DNA of 64,000 bases from Marinobacter salexigens (GTDB taxonomy: Bacteria > Pseudomonadota > Gammaproteobacteria > Pseudomonadales > Oleiphilaceae). A program made the position numbers and the translations under genes. Shown here piece by piece: positions 1-9,046 of this stretch. The notes beneath the pieces are model-generated. The model was not told where the DNA came from. It did no database searches and saw nothing but the letters and a program-made list of their open reading frames with translations. The DNA is taken from the NCBI RefSeq assembly GCF_018860765.1, contig NZ_JAHKPV010000017.1, forward strand, positions 124,001 to 188,000, read 5' to 3'. Each line of letters opens with the position of its first letter. The first letter of the stretch is position 1.

Positions 1-1
1 A

Positions 2-157
2 GACGAGCGTAGATACCCGGAGCCTGACCCAGATCGAGACAGAGAACCTGGGGATGACGAAGCCCCGCAAATGATTAACTTTTGGCCAGCCGTAATTGGT
101 TGGGTTATCGGGCTTGTGATACTTGCCATGCTTTTTGGTGGCATGGGCGGCGGCTGA
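2..157 (+). CDS. C-terminal end of a small membrane protein (partial)
   Basis: An open frame enters from the left edge and stops with TGA at 155-157. The visible 51 residues are a linker rich in Asp, Glu, Arg and Pro, followed by one hydrophobic helix (about residues 27-44) and a short Gly-rich tail. It is therefore the end of a protein with a charged region and a C-terminal membrane anchor. The start lies outside the window and the family is not recognised. It converges on the transporter gene that ends at 170. Confidence 0.5.
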   Translation, partial: DERRYPEPDPDRDREPGDDEAPQMINFWPAVIGWVIGLVILAMLFGGMGGG

Positions 158-169
158 TGCCACCGCTTG

Positions 170-1162
170 TCACTCGATTTTGGCTGCGGCAATCTTTTCC
201 CGGTATTTTTCAGCCAATATAGCCCCTAAAATTACCTGCACTTGGTTGTAGCACATGATTGGCAAAACAATCATGCCGAACCCCGGGTGGCCGGAAAAAA
301 GTACTTTTGCCATAGGCAATCCAGACGCCAGACTCTTCTTGGAGCCACAGAAAACAACCGCCGCTTCATCCTCCAAGCTAAACCCGAATCGCTGCACCAA
401 AAACCTCGCAAAAAACATAAATAACGTCAGCAGTCCAATGCAGAGCAGAACCGTTAGAACAATGGCTTTTACCGGAAGGTTTTGCCAAAGGCCACTTTCC
501 ACAGAGTGCGAGAAGGCGGAGTAAACGATCAACCAGATCACGCATTTATCGTAGCGCGCCATAAGGGATTCGTTGCGACCAAGAAATCCCCCCAGAATGG
601 GCCGCATAGCATGGCCTACCGCGAATGGCAGCAGTAGTTGCACCATAATATCTTTGAGTGCCTCGCCCACTGCAAATTCGCCACTACCGGCAGAGCTCAC
701 GAGCAGTAACAGCAAGAACGGGGTGAGCATCATGCCAAACACGTTAGAGGCGGCAGCGCTGCAAATAGCGGCCGGAACGTTCCCGCGCGCCATAGCGGTA
801 TAGGCAATAGATGAAGACACGGCGGATGGCAGCACGCCCAAATACAGAAAGCCAAGCCCCAAATCGAAGGGCATCCAAGAAGGTGCAAAGCTGCTCACTC
901 CGTTAATAGGCAGTACTACGAGAGGAAAAAAACCAAAAGTTAGAGCGGTTATAAGTATATGCAGCCTCCAATGGGAGGCGCCCGCAACGATTTGCTCACG
1001 GGACAGAGCTGCACCATGAAAGAAGAAGAGTAGGGCGACAGCCACTGTTCCCGCTTTCGCCAATAATTCTCCTGCGGTCCCCGTAGCAGGTAAAAACGAA
1101 GCCAAGCCGATGGCTCCGAGCAACATGATGGTAAATGTATCTGGTCTAAACTTCATGGTCAT
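170..1162 (-). CDS. BASS/SBF-like transporter (YfeH-type, bile acid:sodium symporter family)
   Basis: The 330-aa protein has about nine to ten hydrophobic helices and reads like the SBF-like (YfeH) branch of the bile acid:sodium symporter superfamily. The conserved helix breaks look present (Leu-Pro-Ser-Ala-Val-Ser-Ser-Ser near residue 111 and a CGSKKSLASGLP segment near 270). Members are inner-membrane secondary transporters, mostly for organic anions; the substrate here cannot be read from sequence. The start overlaps the GntR stop by 4 nt (ATGA), so the two genes are translationally coupled and the transporter is probably controlled by that regulator. A second ATG lies 6 nt inside. Confidence 0.8.
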   Translation of the reverse strand: MTMKFRPDTFTIMLLGAIGLASFLPATGTAGELLAKAGTVAVALLFFFHGAALSREQIVAGASHWRLHILITALTFGFFPLVVLPINGVSSFAPSWMPFDLGLGFLYLGVLPSAVSSSIAYTAMARGNVPAAICSAAASNVFGMMLTPFLLLLLVSSAGSGEFAVGEALKDIMVQLLLPFAVGHAMRPILGGFLGRNESLMARYDKCVIWLIVYSAFSHSVESGLWQNLPVKAIVLTVLLCIGLLTLFMFFARFLVQRFGFSLEDEAAVVFCGSKKSLASGLPMAKVLFSGHPGFGMIVLPIMCYNQVQVILGAILAEKYREKIAAAKIE

Positions 1163-1836
1163 GAGCCTCTCTTTCGAAGAGCTTTGAGGCTGGGGGCAAG
1201 AAGGTCCCGGGCAAGTCTTTCAGCTTTCTCTGAATCCTGACGTCGAACGGCGGCAAGAAGCAGTTCATGATCTTCCTGAGAGGGCTCGGGCAAGTCTGTG
1301 TCGTTTTCTGTGCGCTCAATGGTTTGCGTGATGGCGTGGGAGAAGTAATCGTACAGCTCTGCCAGCGCCGAGTTGTGGGATGCGGCCACCAGTGCATGAT
1401 GAAAACATTCATCATGATGAATGCGTTCCGCGAGATTCGAATCGGCTTTTCCCCGTGCGTCGAGCGCTGCGGTCATAGCCCGAAGGTCTTGTTCGCTTCG
1501 TCGTTGCGCCGCCAGCTTTGCCGCTTCGGTTTCCAGCATAATCCGCACTTCTAACTGATCCGTGAGCTGAGTGCGGGCGATTCGCTTAAGGGTTTCGCCT
1601 GCATCTCTGGTTGCTCTCACGTAGGTGCCGTCACCTTGCCGCGTTTCTAGCATGCCTACGTGGGCCAGCACCCGCACGGCCTCACGCACCGTGTTACGGC
1701 TAACTCCGAGAGCCTCTGATAACTCAGATTCAACAGGTAACTTGTCACCAACGGACCATTGTTCGGTCTCTATGGCATGCCTCAAGCTCTCGATGGCAGT
1801 TTCAACCAATGAGCCTTTTTGTATCTTTTTTAACAT
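1159..1836 (-). CDS. GntR family transcriptional regulator, FadR/FCD subfamily
   Basis: The 225-aa protein has an N-terminal winged helix (about residues 8-75, with the GntR recognition region ESELSEALGVSRNTVREAVR) and an all-helical FCD effector domain (about 85-215) with Asp/His residues (HHDECFHHALVAASHN) of the metal-binding FadR type. Such regulators bind small carboxylates and usually control neighbouring catabolic or transport genes. The coupled downstream transporter is the likely target. The start has a GAGGA/AGG sequence upstream. Confidence 0.88.
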   Translation of the reverse strand: MLKKIQKGSLVETAIESLRHAIETEQWSVGDKLPVESELSEALGVSRNTVREAVRVLAHVGMLETRQGDGTYVRATRDAGETLKRIARTQLTDQLEVRIMLETEAAKLAAQRRSEQDLRAMTAALDARGKADSNLAERIHHDECFHHALVAASHNSALAELYDYFSHAITQTIERTENDTDLPEPSQEDHELLLAAVRRQDSEKAERLARDLLAPSLKALRKRGS

Positions 1837-1918
1837 GAGCCTATCATCCTCTTAGCTGATAACCCAATCATCCTATGAATATGAGTTGAATACAAATGCC
1901 TTGATCGAAAGCCCGGGA

Positions 1919-3400
1919 TTACCCGGCCGGGCTAAGGAACTGGTAGTCAGCTGTATTTACGTTGCGGGTAGCAAGGCGATAGGTAAACGTAAAACCGGGC
2001 CAGTTCAAGGTGTTTTTGCCGTTTGCATCAAGATACCAAGATGAACATCCGGAGCTCCAAACACTGCCTTCAAGGTCTTCTTGAACGCTCCTGGCATAGC
2101 GCTTTAAACGGTCTGCACGAACGTCCATGGCGGTACCCGGGTACTTTTGTAGAGCCTGCAGGCAGCTTAGAACATAGTTGAACTGGGATTCGAGCATATA
2201 AAGAATCGAATTATGGGCAAGATTGGTATTAGGGCCATACAACATAAACAGGTTGGGAAAGCCTGAAACCGTAATGCCCTTGAAGGCCGTGGCGCCATCT
2301 TGCCAAGCCCGATTCAGCGTTATGCCATCGCGCCCGGTGACACGAATTGGAGACAAAAACTCTGAAGCACGAAAGCCAGTGCCGAAAACTATAGCGTCTA
2401 CAGGGTAGTGTTTGCCCGATTCAGTTTGAACGCCACTGGCATTTATTTTTACGATAGGGTCTGTCACCAGATTCAGATTGGATCGATTGATGGCCGGATA
2501 CCAGTCGTTGGAAATCAGAATCCGCTTACAACCGATCTGATAGTCCGGAATGATGTGCTTTAGCTTTTCGGGATCAGTAATGTGTTTACCGGCTTCCTTT
2601 TTCGCCTGACGTGCAAACACATTTAACAGGCTACTAAACCCGGTAAAAGCTAAGCCGCGACTCTCGTTCTTCCAATAGATTAGGTATCGGTAGAGCCGGT
2701 CCCAAGCTGGAACGGCTTTAAACAATGAGTGTTCCCAAGGCTTAAAGCGTCGATCCGGCTTTGGCAGAACCCACGCAGCCGAACGTTGAAACAGCGTAAG
2801 TGATTCCACCTTGCCAGCAATTTCCGGCACAAACTGGATGGCACTGGCACCTGTACCAATAACTGCAACGCGTTTGTTTTGGAGATCATAGTCGTGGTTC
2901 CAGCGTGCAGAATGAAAGCAAACGCCTTTAAAATCCTCCACACCTTCGATGATGGGCCAGGCAGGCTGGTTAAGTTGGCCGGTTGCCGTTATAACCACCT
3001 GAGCTTCAAGCGTTTGGCCATTGGTTAGGCTAAGCGTCCAGAGGTTGCGGGCGGTGTCAAACACTGCCTCAGCGACTTCACTGTTGAAGCGGATCTGCTC
3101 TGCCAATCCATATTTTTCAACGCAATGCTCCATATAACCGAGCAGTTCATGCTGCAGTCCAAACTTTCGGGACCAGTCGTGTTTTGGCTCGAACGAGTAG
3201 GAGTAAAAGTGAGATTGCACATCGCAAGCGGCGCCAGGGTAGGTGTTGTCGCGCCATGTGCCACCAACACGTTCGGCTTTTTCCAATAAGGTGACCTTTG
3301 TGAATCCGGCTTTTTTCAGTTGGATGGCCATGCCGATGCCACCAAACCCGGTTCCAATTATGATGACTGACGGCTGCTTAGTGATATTTTGCTGAGTCAT
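1919..3400 (-). CDS. Flavin-containing monooxygenase, Baeyer-Villiger type
   Basis: The protein (493 aa from the chosen ATG at 3400) is a two-dinucleotide-binding flavoprotein. An FAD motif IIGTGFGGIG lies near residue 16, an NADPH motif VIGTGASAIQ near 180, and between them is the Baeyer-Villiger fingerprint F-x-G-x3-H-x3-W, read as FKGVCFHSARW. Family members oxidise ketones to esters or lactones with NADPH and O2; some oxidise other soft nucleophiles. The longer reading frame would start at a TTG at 3418 without a ribosome site, whereas the ATG at 3400 has GGA about 10 nt upstream. It is monocistronic and the substrate is unknown. Confidence 0.85.
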   Translation of the reverse strand: MTQQNITKQPSVIIIGTGFGGIGMAIQLKKAGFTKVTLLEKAERVGGTWRDNTYPGAACDVQSHFYSYSFEPKHDWSRKFGLQHELLGYMEHCVEKYGLAEQIRFNSEVAEAVFDTARNLWTLSLTNGQTLEAQVVITATGQLNQPAWPIIEGVEDFKGVCFHSARWNHDYDLQNKRVAVIGTGASAIQFVPEIAGKVESLTLFQRSAAWVLPKPDRRFKPWEHSLFKAVPAWDRLYRYLIYWKNESRGLAFTGFSSLLNVFARQAKKEAGKHITDPEKLKHIIPDYQIGCKRILISNDWYPAINRSNLNLVTDPIVKINASGVQTESGKHYPVDAIVFGTGFRASEFLSPIRVTGRDGITLNRAWQDGATAFKGITVSGFPNLFMLYGPNTNLAHNSILYMLESQFNYVLSCLQALQKYPGTAMDVRADRLKRYARSVQEDLEGSVWSSGCSSWYLDANGKNTLNWPGFTFTYRLATRNVNTADYQFLSPAG

Positions 3401-3514
3401 GTTTATAAATCCAACCAATTAAAATAATGACGCCTTGTTCACTATACGTTCTCAGCGTTCGTATAGTTATGGCTATTTGCGCCAGATATTCTAGTCAGAC
3501 TGATCAACTCAAGG

Positions 3515-4402
3515 TTACATCATAAAGCTTTCAACTGGCTGGGATAACAGCTCTCGTAAGGCTGGAGTTTCGAATTGGCGCCGAATACTGATGGCATAAA
3601 ATTCCTCATAGACACCGGGGAGGGCGCCATAATCGATTAGATCACCGTTACGAAGTTCATCCCGCACTACAACAGGTGGCAGCACCGCAAAGTGTCCGGA
3701 ATCCCGGGCCAACAAACGCATCATGGCCATATCGTCTACTTGCGCGACTAGTCTGGGGCGTACTTTGTGATATTCACACAGTTGATCAAAGGCTTGCCGG
3801 ATATTGTTGTCCGCGCCAGGCACGATCAAGCTGCGCCCTTCAAGAAAGTCTGGAAAGGTCACTGTTTGGCCAGACTCCGGCGGCCCGATAATACTTACAG
3901 GTTGCTTCGATATCAGCTTGGAGCGCCAAGGGTTGGCGTCATCACCCCGTACCGGTCGGTTGGAAAGTATTAAGTCTAACCTGTGCGCAGATAAGCGCCT
4001 TAACAACTCATCAATATCACTACTTTGCAGACTAAACTCGAGGTTTTCTCGCCCGAGTAGCGGGTGCAGAAAGGCTTCCTGAAAGTTTCTGGACAATGTT
4101 GCCACTGCGCCGATGCGTAGCACCTCTCGGTTAACTTGTGCACCGGAAGCAAACACGGCAGCAAGCTCCTCGCCTTGGCGGAATATTTCCTCGGCGTAGG
4201 AAAACGCCATTCTTCCCGCTTCGGATAACTTGAGGCGCCGTCCCTCGCGGATAAACAAATCATGCCCCAGACTCTCTTCCAGTTTTCGTATTTGGCCGGA
4301 AAGTGCGGACTGGGAGATATGCAAGGAGTTTGCGGCACGGGTTAGATGCCCGGTGCGGGCCACCATCCAGAAATAGTACAAGTGGTGATAGTTAAGCTTC
4401 AT
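3515..4402 (-). CDS. LysR family regulator, NhaR-like, divergent from dabBA
   Basis: The 295-aa LysR-type regulator starts with the helix-turn-helix MKLNYHHLYYFWMVARTGHL...AANSLHISQSALSGQIRKLE, followed by a type 2 periplasmic-like effector domain. The 'NYHHLYYFW' opening is characteristic of the NhaR branch. It is transcribed away from the dabBA genes across a 121-bp gap that contains a repeated operator-like sequence, so it most likely controls inorganic-carbon pump expression. The effector is not known. Confidence 0.85.
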   Translation of the reverse strand: MKLNYHHLYYFWMVARTGHLTRAANSLHISQSALSGQIRKLEESLGHDLFIREGRRLKLSEAGRMAFSYAEEIFRQGEELAAVFASGAQVNREVLRIGAVATLSRNFQEAFLHPLLGRENLEFSLQSSDIDELLRRLSAHRLDLILSNRPVRGDDANPWRSKLISKQPVSIIGPPESGQTVTFPDFLEGRSLIVPGADNNIRQAFDQLCEYHKVRPRLVAQVDDMAMMRLLARDSGHFAVLPPVVVRDELRNGDLIDYGALPGVYEEFYAISIRRQFETPALRELLSQPVESFMM

Positions 4403-4436
4403 TTACCCACCCTCTAATCGTTCTCTTAAATAGAAC

Positions 4437-4456
4437 ATAAACTAAAGTATAAACTA
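4437..4456. promoter_or_regulatory. Direct repeat in the LysR-dabB divergent promoter
   Basis: The octamer ATAAACTA occurs at 4437-4444 and again at 4449-4456, a 12-bp period, in the AT-rich interval between the divergent LysR gene and dabB. This is a plausible binding site for the neighbouring LysR regulator; the assignment is inference from position. Confidence 0.35.
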
Positions 4457-4523
4457 TTTTTTATATCAGTCTATTGAGGGCAAAGTACCGGGGTCAGCAA
4501 AGATGTCTCAGGAGAAAGCCCCC

Positions 4524-6143
4524 ATGAATGATCTCGTCTTGTTTTTGTCCGCCTTTGTACTGCTAGCTTGGTTGGCGGTGCCGGCGTCCCTGCTTGCCGT
4601 CGCCGGCTTCAGTGCCTGGACGCGTAACCCACTTAAGCAAAACCATTGCTGGCGCTTAGCCGAAAAACTGCTGGTGCTTTCAATGGGCGCGATACTGTCG
4701 ATTTCGGCCATCATGCTGGTTGACCCACAGCACAGTGGTGTGACGAGTTCGTTGGCTTTGCCGGGCCGCTGGCTGGGGCTTTATCCCGCTGGTGTTTCAG
4801 TCTGGATGGCTTTAATGGTGGGCTTCATTGGCTGGGTGATTTTGCGCTTCTCGGAGCGTTACTTGAGGGACGACCCGGGGCGCGAGCGTTTCTTGCCATG
4901 GTTTTTGCTAACTATCACCTGTGTGCTGGTTCTGGTTATGACCAACAATCTACTTGTGCTCGCCGGTGCTTGGGTGGGTGTGAGTATTTCACTACACCAA
5001 CTTCTTACTTTGTATCCCGAACGGCCTCAGGCTCGCATGGCGGCCGTACAAAAGTTCATTGTAAGCCGAGTGGGAGACATACTGGTGGTGGCCGGCGTGG
5101 CTTTGCTCTACCTTCATCACGGCACCTTTTACTTGCCGGATATGGTGCAGGCACAAACTGCATCGCCGTCATCGTCCTTCACACTAACTCTTGCCTCTGT
5201 GACGCTTGCCCTGGCCGCTCTTCTTAAATGCGCTCAGATTCCGTTTCACGGCTGGCTGCTTAGGGTAATGGAAGCGCCAACGCCGGTATCAGCTTTGTTG
5301 CATGCGGGTGTAATCAATCTAGGCGGATTTCTTTGGCTGCGACTTTTCCCGGTGTTTGACGGCTTTACAGCTGGACATCTGATTCTTCTCACCATCGGCG
5401 GTCTTACCGCAGTTATCGCTGTGCTTGCCATGATGACCCAGTATTCCGTGAAGCATGCATTGGCTTGGTCTACGTGCGCGCAAATGGGCTTCATGTTGTT
5501 TGAAATAGGGATGGGAGCGTACACGCTGGCTCTTTTACACCTGTTGGCGCACTCAGTTTACAAAGCGCATTCATTTTTGGCGTCGGGCAGAACGGTTAAA
5601 GCCTCTGCAGTGGGTCTCTTTGCCCAGCAACGCACTTCAGGGGGGCTGTTGTGGGCCCTTATCACTGGAGGCGTTGCGGCGTTCATTTTGCTTCAGTTAC
5701 CCAGCCTGGTAGAAGAAAACCTAGTGTTTGGAGCCATGCTGGTACTAGCGATTACTAGTGCTCTGATTACCGTGCCCGCTGGCGCAACCCTTGCCTCAAA
5801 AGCGCGAATTGCCTTACTCGCACTACTTCTCGTACCCACCTACGGCGTGCTACATGCTTTAGTTGGCCCCGCTGTACCGGAGCACGCCAATTTCGAAATC
5901 CCATTGTTGGCGTACACCATCGCCGTCGCACTCGTGGTTGTACTCGCCACAGTTTCCGGGCTGATTGTGTACGGCTGCGACAGCCGCTTCACTAACAATC
6001 TGTGGCACCACTTCAGCAAGGGTCTTTACCTTGAACTGATGTTTGACAGGGTTACCCATCGGCTTGCGTCTGAAGCACTTAACGCACCGCACCTGCTCAA
6101 GAGAATTCCCCATCACCCATTCACCATGGAGAAGAAATCATGA
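4524..6143 (+). CDS. dabB: DabB-type proton-conducting subunit (NuoL-like) of an inorganic carbon pump
   Basis: This membrane protein (539 aa from ATG 4524) has about 13-14 helices and the proton-conducting transporter signature of NuoL/MrpA, visible as HGWLLRVMEAPTPVSALLHAG. It lies directly upstream of a DUF2309 protein, which is the DabB-DabA pair. In characterised DAB systems DabB carries cations and energises CO2 hydration by DabA at the cytoplasmic face. An upstream in-frame ATG at 4503 exists, but AGGAG at 4510-4514 is correctly spaced (9 nt) only for 4524. The gene overlaps dabA by 4 nt. It lacks neighbouring nuo or mrp genes, which argues against a respiratory or antiporter role. Confidence 0.85.
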   Translation: MNDLVLFLSAFVLLAWLAVPASLLAVAGFSAWTRNPLKQNHCWRLAEKLLVLSMGAILSISAIMLVDPQHSGVTSSLALPGRWLGLYPAGVSVWMALMVGFIGWVILRFSERYLRDDPGRERFLPWFLLTITCVLVLVMTNNLLVLAGAWVGVSISLHQLLTLYPERPQARMAAVQKFIVSRVGDILVVAGVALLYLHHGTFYLPDMVQAQTASPSSSFTLTLASVTLALAALLKCAQIPFHGWLLRVMEAPTPVSALLHAGVINLGGFLWLRLFPVFDGFTAGHLILLTIGGLTAVIAVLAMMTQYSVKHALAWSTCAQMGFMLFEIGMGAYTLALLHLLAHSVYKAHSFLASGRTVKASAVGLFAQQRTSGGLLWALITGGVAAFILLQLPSLVEENLVFGAMLVLAITSALITVPAGATLASKARIALLALLLVPTYGVLHALVGPAVPEHANFEIPLLAYTIAVALVVVLATVSGLIVYGCDSRFTNNLWHHFSKGLYLELMFDRVTHRLASEALNAPHLLKRIPHHPFTMEKKS

Positions 6144-8650
6144 TGGATTCTAATGCTGTTGTATCTGCACCTGTTTTGGATGAAGTGAATTTTCAGGGTG
6201 CTATAACACGTGCCTGCGGTTTAATAGCCCCCATCTGGCCACTGGATAAATGGATTGCCGTTAATCCGTTTTGGGGCCTCCGGGATAAGCCTGTTAAATG
6301 TGCAGAGCGTATTCTGGATCAAAGAGGCGGCTTCTCTTTTCTGATGCCCACGGCGTTTTACCGCGAGGCGTGGGAGGGCGGGAGAATTTCCGAGGAAGAT
6401 TTAAAGGAAAGTCTGGCTCAGAGCGGAATTCAATCCAGTATTCAACCGCTGTTTGATCTACTAAAGCATGAGCGCACACCAGAGGAACCCCTTTGTTTTT
6501 CAGTGCTCGATGCATTTTCAGCCAATGCGGAGAGTGTCAATGCCGCTGATGCGGTGAACGGTGAAATCGGACGTCTTTGTGGTGCCTACTTTGACGCTCG
6601 GCAGGGCCGCTGGTCCTCCGCAGGAAAAAAGAAGGATAAGGGTGGTTTTTTTGAATTCTGGCTTGCGGCCGCCAAGCAAGATTTATCGTTGGACTATCGA
6701 ACAGGCATAACTGGGGCTCGCAAGCGCCTAAAGGAAATAGATGAAACACAGTTGCACGCCGTAAAAAACGCCGTGACTGCTATTAACCTGAATACGGACG
6801 AGTTGGAAGTGCTTTGCCACAACCTGTTGATGCGTGTACTTGGCTGGGCCTCGTGGAGCAGCGGTGTAGACTGGCGTACATGCCTCGCCGGAGAGGGCTC
6901 TGAAGCGACTGAGTCGCTACTTTCTGCTTTGCTGGTTTGGGAAGCTGTTGCTCTTGAGTGTGCATCTAATAAGCAGATTAAGGCGAGAACAGCGGCTTGG
7001 GCAAGAATTCGTCAGGCTCTGCAAGCAGACGGCACGCTAAGTCTAAGCGCAGCAAATGCTCAAAAAGCAAAGCTATTGTGGGTCTGGCAGCGTGCTTTTG
7101 AAATCGGATACCAACGCAAGTTCGTTGATATCATAAGTGAGGACAGGCAGGCCGACCGTTGGCAAGAAGTCGATCCAAAGTCGGCCAACGTGAAAACGGA
7201 TATACAGGCAATATTTTGTATCGATGTTCGCTCAGAAGTTATGAGGCGGCACTTGGAGAATGATAACCCGCGCGTGCAAACACTCGGTTTTGCCGGATTT
7301 TTTGGGCTACCGGTTTCACACCAGAGCCACGGCCCTTATTCTGAGGTGCAAAGACTGCCCGGGCTTTTGGCGCCAGCCTATCGGCTTATCGACACCGAGG
7401 GAAACACCGCAAGTGATAGCACGCTGAATCGCGAGCTTGATCAAAAAGAAATTACACGGGAATCCGTTCGCCATTCCAAATACAGCAGCCTTTCCACATT
7501 CACATTGGTTGAAACCACAGGCCTCGCTTGGGCTTGGAAGCTACTGAAAGACAGCCTACATCAGAAAAAGGCGGAGCAGCCGGGCAGCATTGCAAACGCA
7601 AGAGATAACAAGCTGGTTCATCACATAGGAGGCGATCCTTTGACGATATCCGAGAAGGTCGGGTTAGTCTCTGGCTTTCTTAAGGGCATGTCTTTAACCC
7701 GTGATTTTGCGCCCCTGCTGGTATTTGTAGGCCATGGCACGCAAACCGACAACAACCCTAATCACGCAGGCTTGGCTTGCGGCGCTTGTGGCGGCCAGAG
7801 TGGTGGGGTTAATGCGCGGCTGGCAGCTTCATTATGTAATGACCCACAGGTGCGCGAAGGACTTGGAGACGCAGGTATTCAAGTGCCGGAATCAACCTTC
7901 GCTATTGCCGCAGAGCACTGTACGGTAACCGATGAAATCACGGTGTTCGGTCAAAAAAGTGTTCCTGAATCCCATCAGTCTCTTCTGGCAGAGCTGGAAG
8001 CTTCCTTTGTGACGGCTGGCAGGGAGTCAAGAAAGGAGAGGGCGACGCCGCTCAAACTGAACGGCCTTGATGACAAAGAGTTGCTCACCTCGATGCGCCG
8101 AAGAACCATCGATTGGTCGGAAGTTCGGCCTGAGTGGGGGCTTGCAAATAACGCTGCGATTATTTTTGCCAAGCGGAAACTAACCAGAGGCAAGAATCTC
8201 GCGGGCAGAGTCTTCCTGCACGATTACGACTCAGAGCTGGATGCTGAAGGCGAGATACTGGAGGCTTTATTGTCTGCGCCTATGATGGTCGCAAACTGGA
8301 TCAACCTACAATATTTTGCTTCGGTCACCGCTCCCGAGGTCTACGGTGCAGGTAACAAACTGCTGCATTCTGTTGTAGGGGGAAATCTTGGTGTTATCGA
8401 GGGGAACGGTACAGATCTGAGAATTGGTCTACCCCTGCAATCCGTGCACGATGGTACCTACTGGCGCCATGAGCCGCTCCGGCTCACCGTACTGATTGAT
8501 GCTCCCAGAGAGCGCATCCAAGCCATTTTCGAGCGTCAGCCAGACGTTGCGCGATTGGTGAAAAACGAATGGCTATGGCTGCACAGGATTCTGCCAGAAG
8601 GTGGTCAGGAGCGATTTGATAAAGGTGTATGGAAAAACTGCTCAGGTTAA
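6140..8650 (+). CDS. dabA: DabA-type inorganic carbon transporter subunit (DUF2309)
   Basis: The 836-aa cytoplasmic-side subunit carries the beta-carbonic-anhydrase-like zinc site of DabA: Cys360 and Asp362 (FCIDVRSE), His532 (VGHG) and Cys547 (LACGACGG). The His-Cys spacing of 15 and the Cys-x-Asp pair match the zinc ligands known for the Halothiobacillus protein. With DabB it should hydrate CO2 to bicarbonate unidirectionally and accumulate it in the cytoplasm. It is translationally coupled to dabB (ATGA overlap) and ends convergently with yebG, the two stop codons overlapping. No Rubisco or carboxysome genes are in the window, so the role is probably anaplerotic carbon supply. Confidence 0.9.
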   Translation: MMDSNAVVSAPVLDEVNFQGAITRACGLIAPIWPLDKWIAVNPFWGLRDKPVKCAERILDQRGGFSFLMPTAFYREAWEGGRISEEDLKESLAQSGIQSSIQPLFDLLKHERTPEEPLCFSVLDAFSANAESVNAADAVNGEIGRLCGAYFDARQGRWSSAGKKKDKGGFFEFWLAAAKQDLSLDYRTGITGARKRLKEIDETQLHAVKNAVTAINLNTDELEVLCHNLLMRVLGWASWSSGVDWRTCLAGEGSEATESLLSALLVWEAVALECASNKQIKARTAAWARIRQALQADGTLSLSAANAQKAKLLWVWQRAFEIGYQRKFVDIISEDRQADRWQEVDPKSANVKTDIQAIFCIDVRSEVMRRHLENDNPRVQTLGFAGFFGLPVSHQSHGPYSEVQRLPGLLAPAYRLIDTEGNTASDSTLNRELDQKEITRESVRHSKYSSLSTFTLVETTGLAWAWKLLKDSLHQKKAEQPGSIANARDNKLVHHIGGDPLTISEKVGLVSGFLKGMSLTRDFAPLLVFVGHGTQTDNNPNHAGLACGACGGQSGGVNARLAASLCNDPQVREGLGDAGIQVPESTFAIAAEHCTVTDEITVFGQKSVPESHQSLLAELEASFVTAGRESRKERATPLKLNGLDDKELLTSMRRRTIDWSEVRPEWGLANNAAIIFAKRKLTRGKNLAGRVFLHDYDSELDAEGEILEALLSAPMMVANWINLQYFASVTAPEVYGAGNKLLHSVVGGNLGVIEGNGTDLRIGLPLQSVHDGTYWRHEPLRLTVLIDAPRERIQAIFERQPDVARLVKNEWLWLHRILPEGGQERFDKGVWKNCSG

Positions 8651-8660
8651 TCCTGAGCAG
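8638..8660 (-). terminator. Shared hairpin terminator at the dabA-yebG convergence
   Basis: A perfect 9-bp inverted repeat (CTGCTCAGG and its complement) with a 5-nt loop spans the ends of both genes. The loop holds both stop codons. On the minus strand it is followed by TTTTT, so it is a good intrinsic terminator for yebG; on the plus strand there is no T-tract. Confidence 0.7.
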
Positions 8661-8919
8661 CGTTCAAAAGGTCCGGCTTTTTCAGGGCCTTTTGGAAAAG
8701 ATCTTTGTCCTCAGCAATGACCATGGCGCATTTTTCCGCCAGTTCATCGCTCAGGCCTTCAACTTTTCGGGCCAGATACACCTGAATCTCTTCCGCCAAC
8801 TCCAACACCTTATCTCTGGCGTCGGCATCTGCTTTCGATGTAAAAAGCATGGTCTCAGGATGTTTTAACGCCATATCCAGGCCGTCCCTATCGGAAAAAT
8901 AAACTGCTTGTACCGCCAT
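8647..8919 (-). CDS. yebG: YebG family SOS-response protein
   Basis: The 90-aa protein matches the YebG pattern: it starts MAVQAVYFSD, followed by LFTSKADADARDKVLELAEE and a helical C-terminal half. YebG is a small DNA-damage-inducible protein of unknown biochemical role. The start is set at 8919 rather than the ATG two codons earlier (8925), because GAGG is 7 nt from 8919 and nearly touches 8925, and because family members begin MAV. A perfect LexA box lies about 30 bp upstream, which fits SOS control. Confidence 0.85.
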   Translation of the reverse strand: MAVQAVYFSDRDGLDMALKHPETMLFTSKADADARDKVLELAEEIQVYLARKVEGLSDELAEKCAMVIAEDKDLFQKALKKPDLLNAAQD

Positions 8920-8949
8920 GGTCATTCCTCGCAGTGAATGTCTGCTTTA

Positions 8950-8965
8950 CTGTATAAAAATACAG
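8950..8965 (-). promoter_or_regulatory. LexA (SOS) box upstream of yebG
   Basis: The 16-mer CTGTATAAAAATACAG fits CTGT-N8-ACAG exactly. It is 31 bp from the yebG start codon, where LexA would block the promoter. This supports both the yebG call and a gammaproteobacterial LexA specificity. Confidence 0.88.
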
Positions 8966-9046
8966 TGTAGCCGACTCATCCTGAGAAATATACCCACTCG
9001 GAATAAAAGCAGTCAGTCCGTACAGGGAGCTATTTAACAACGCTGA

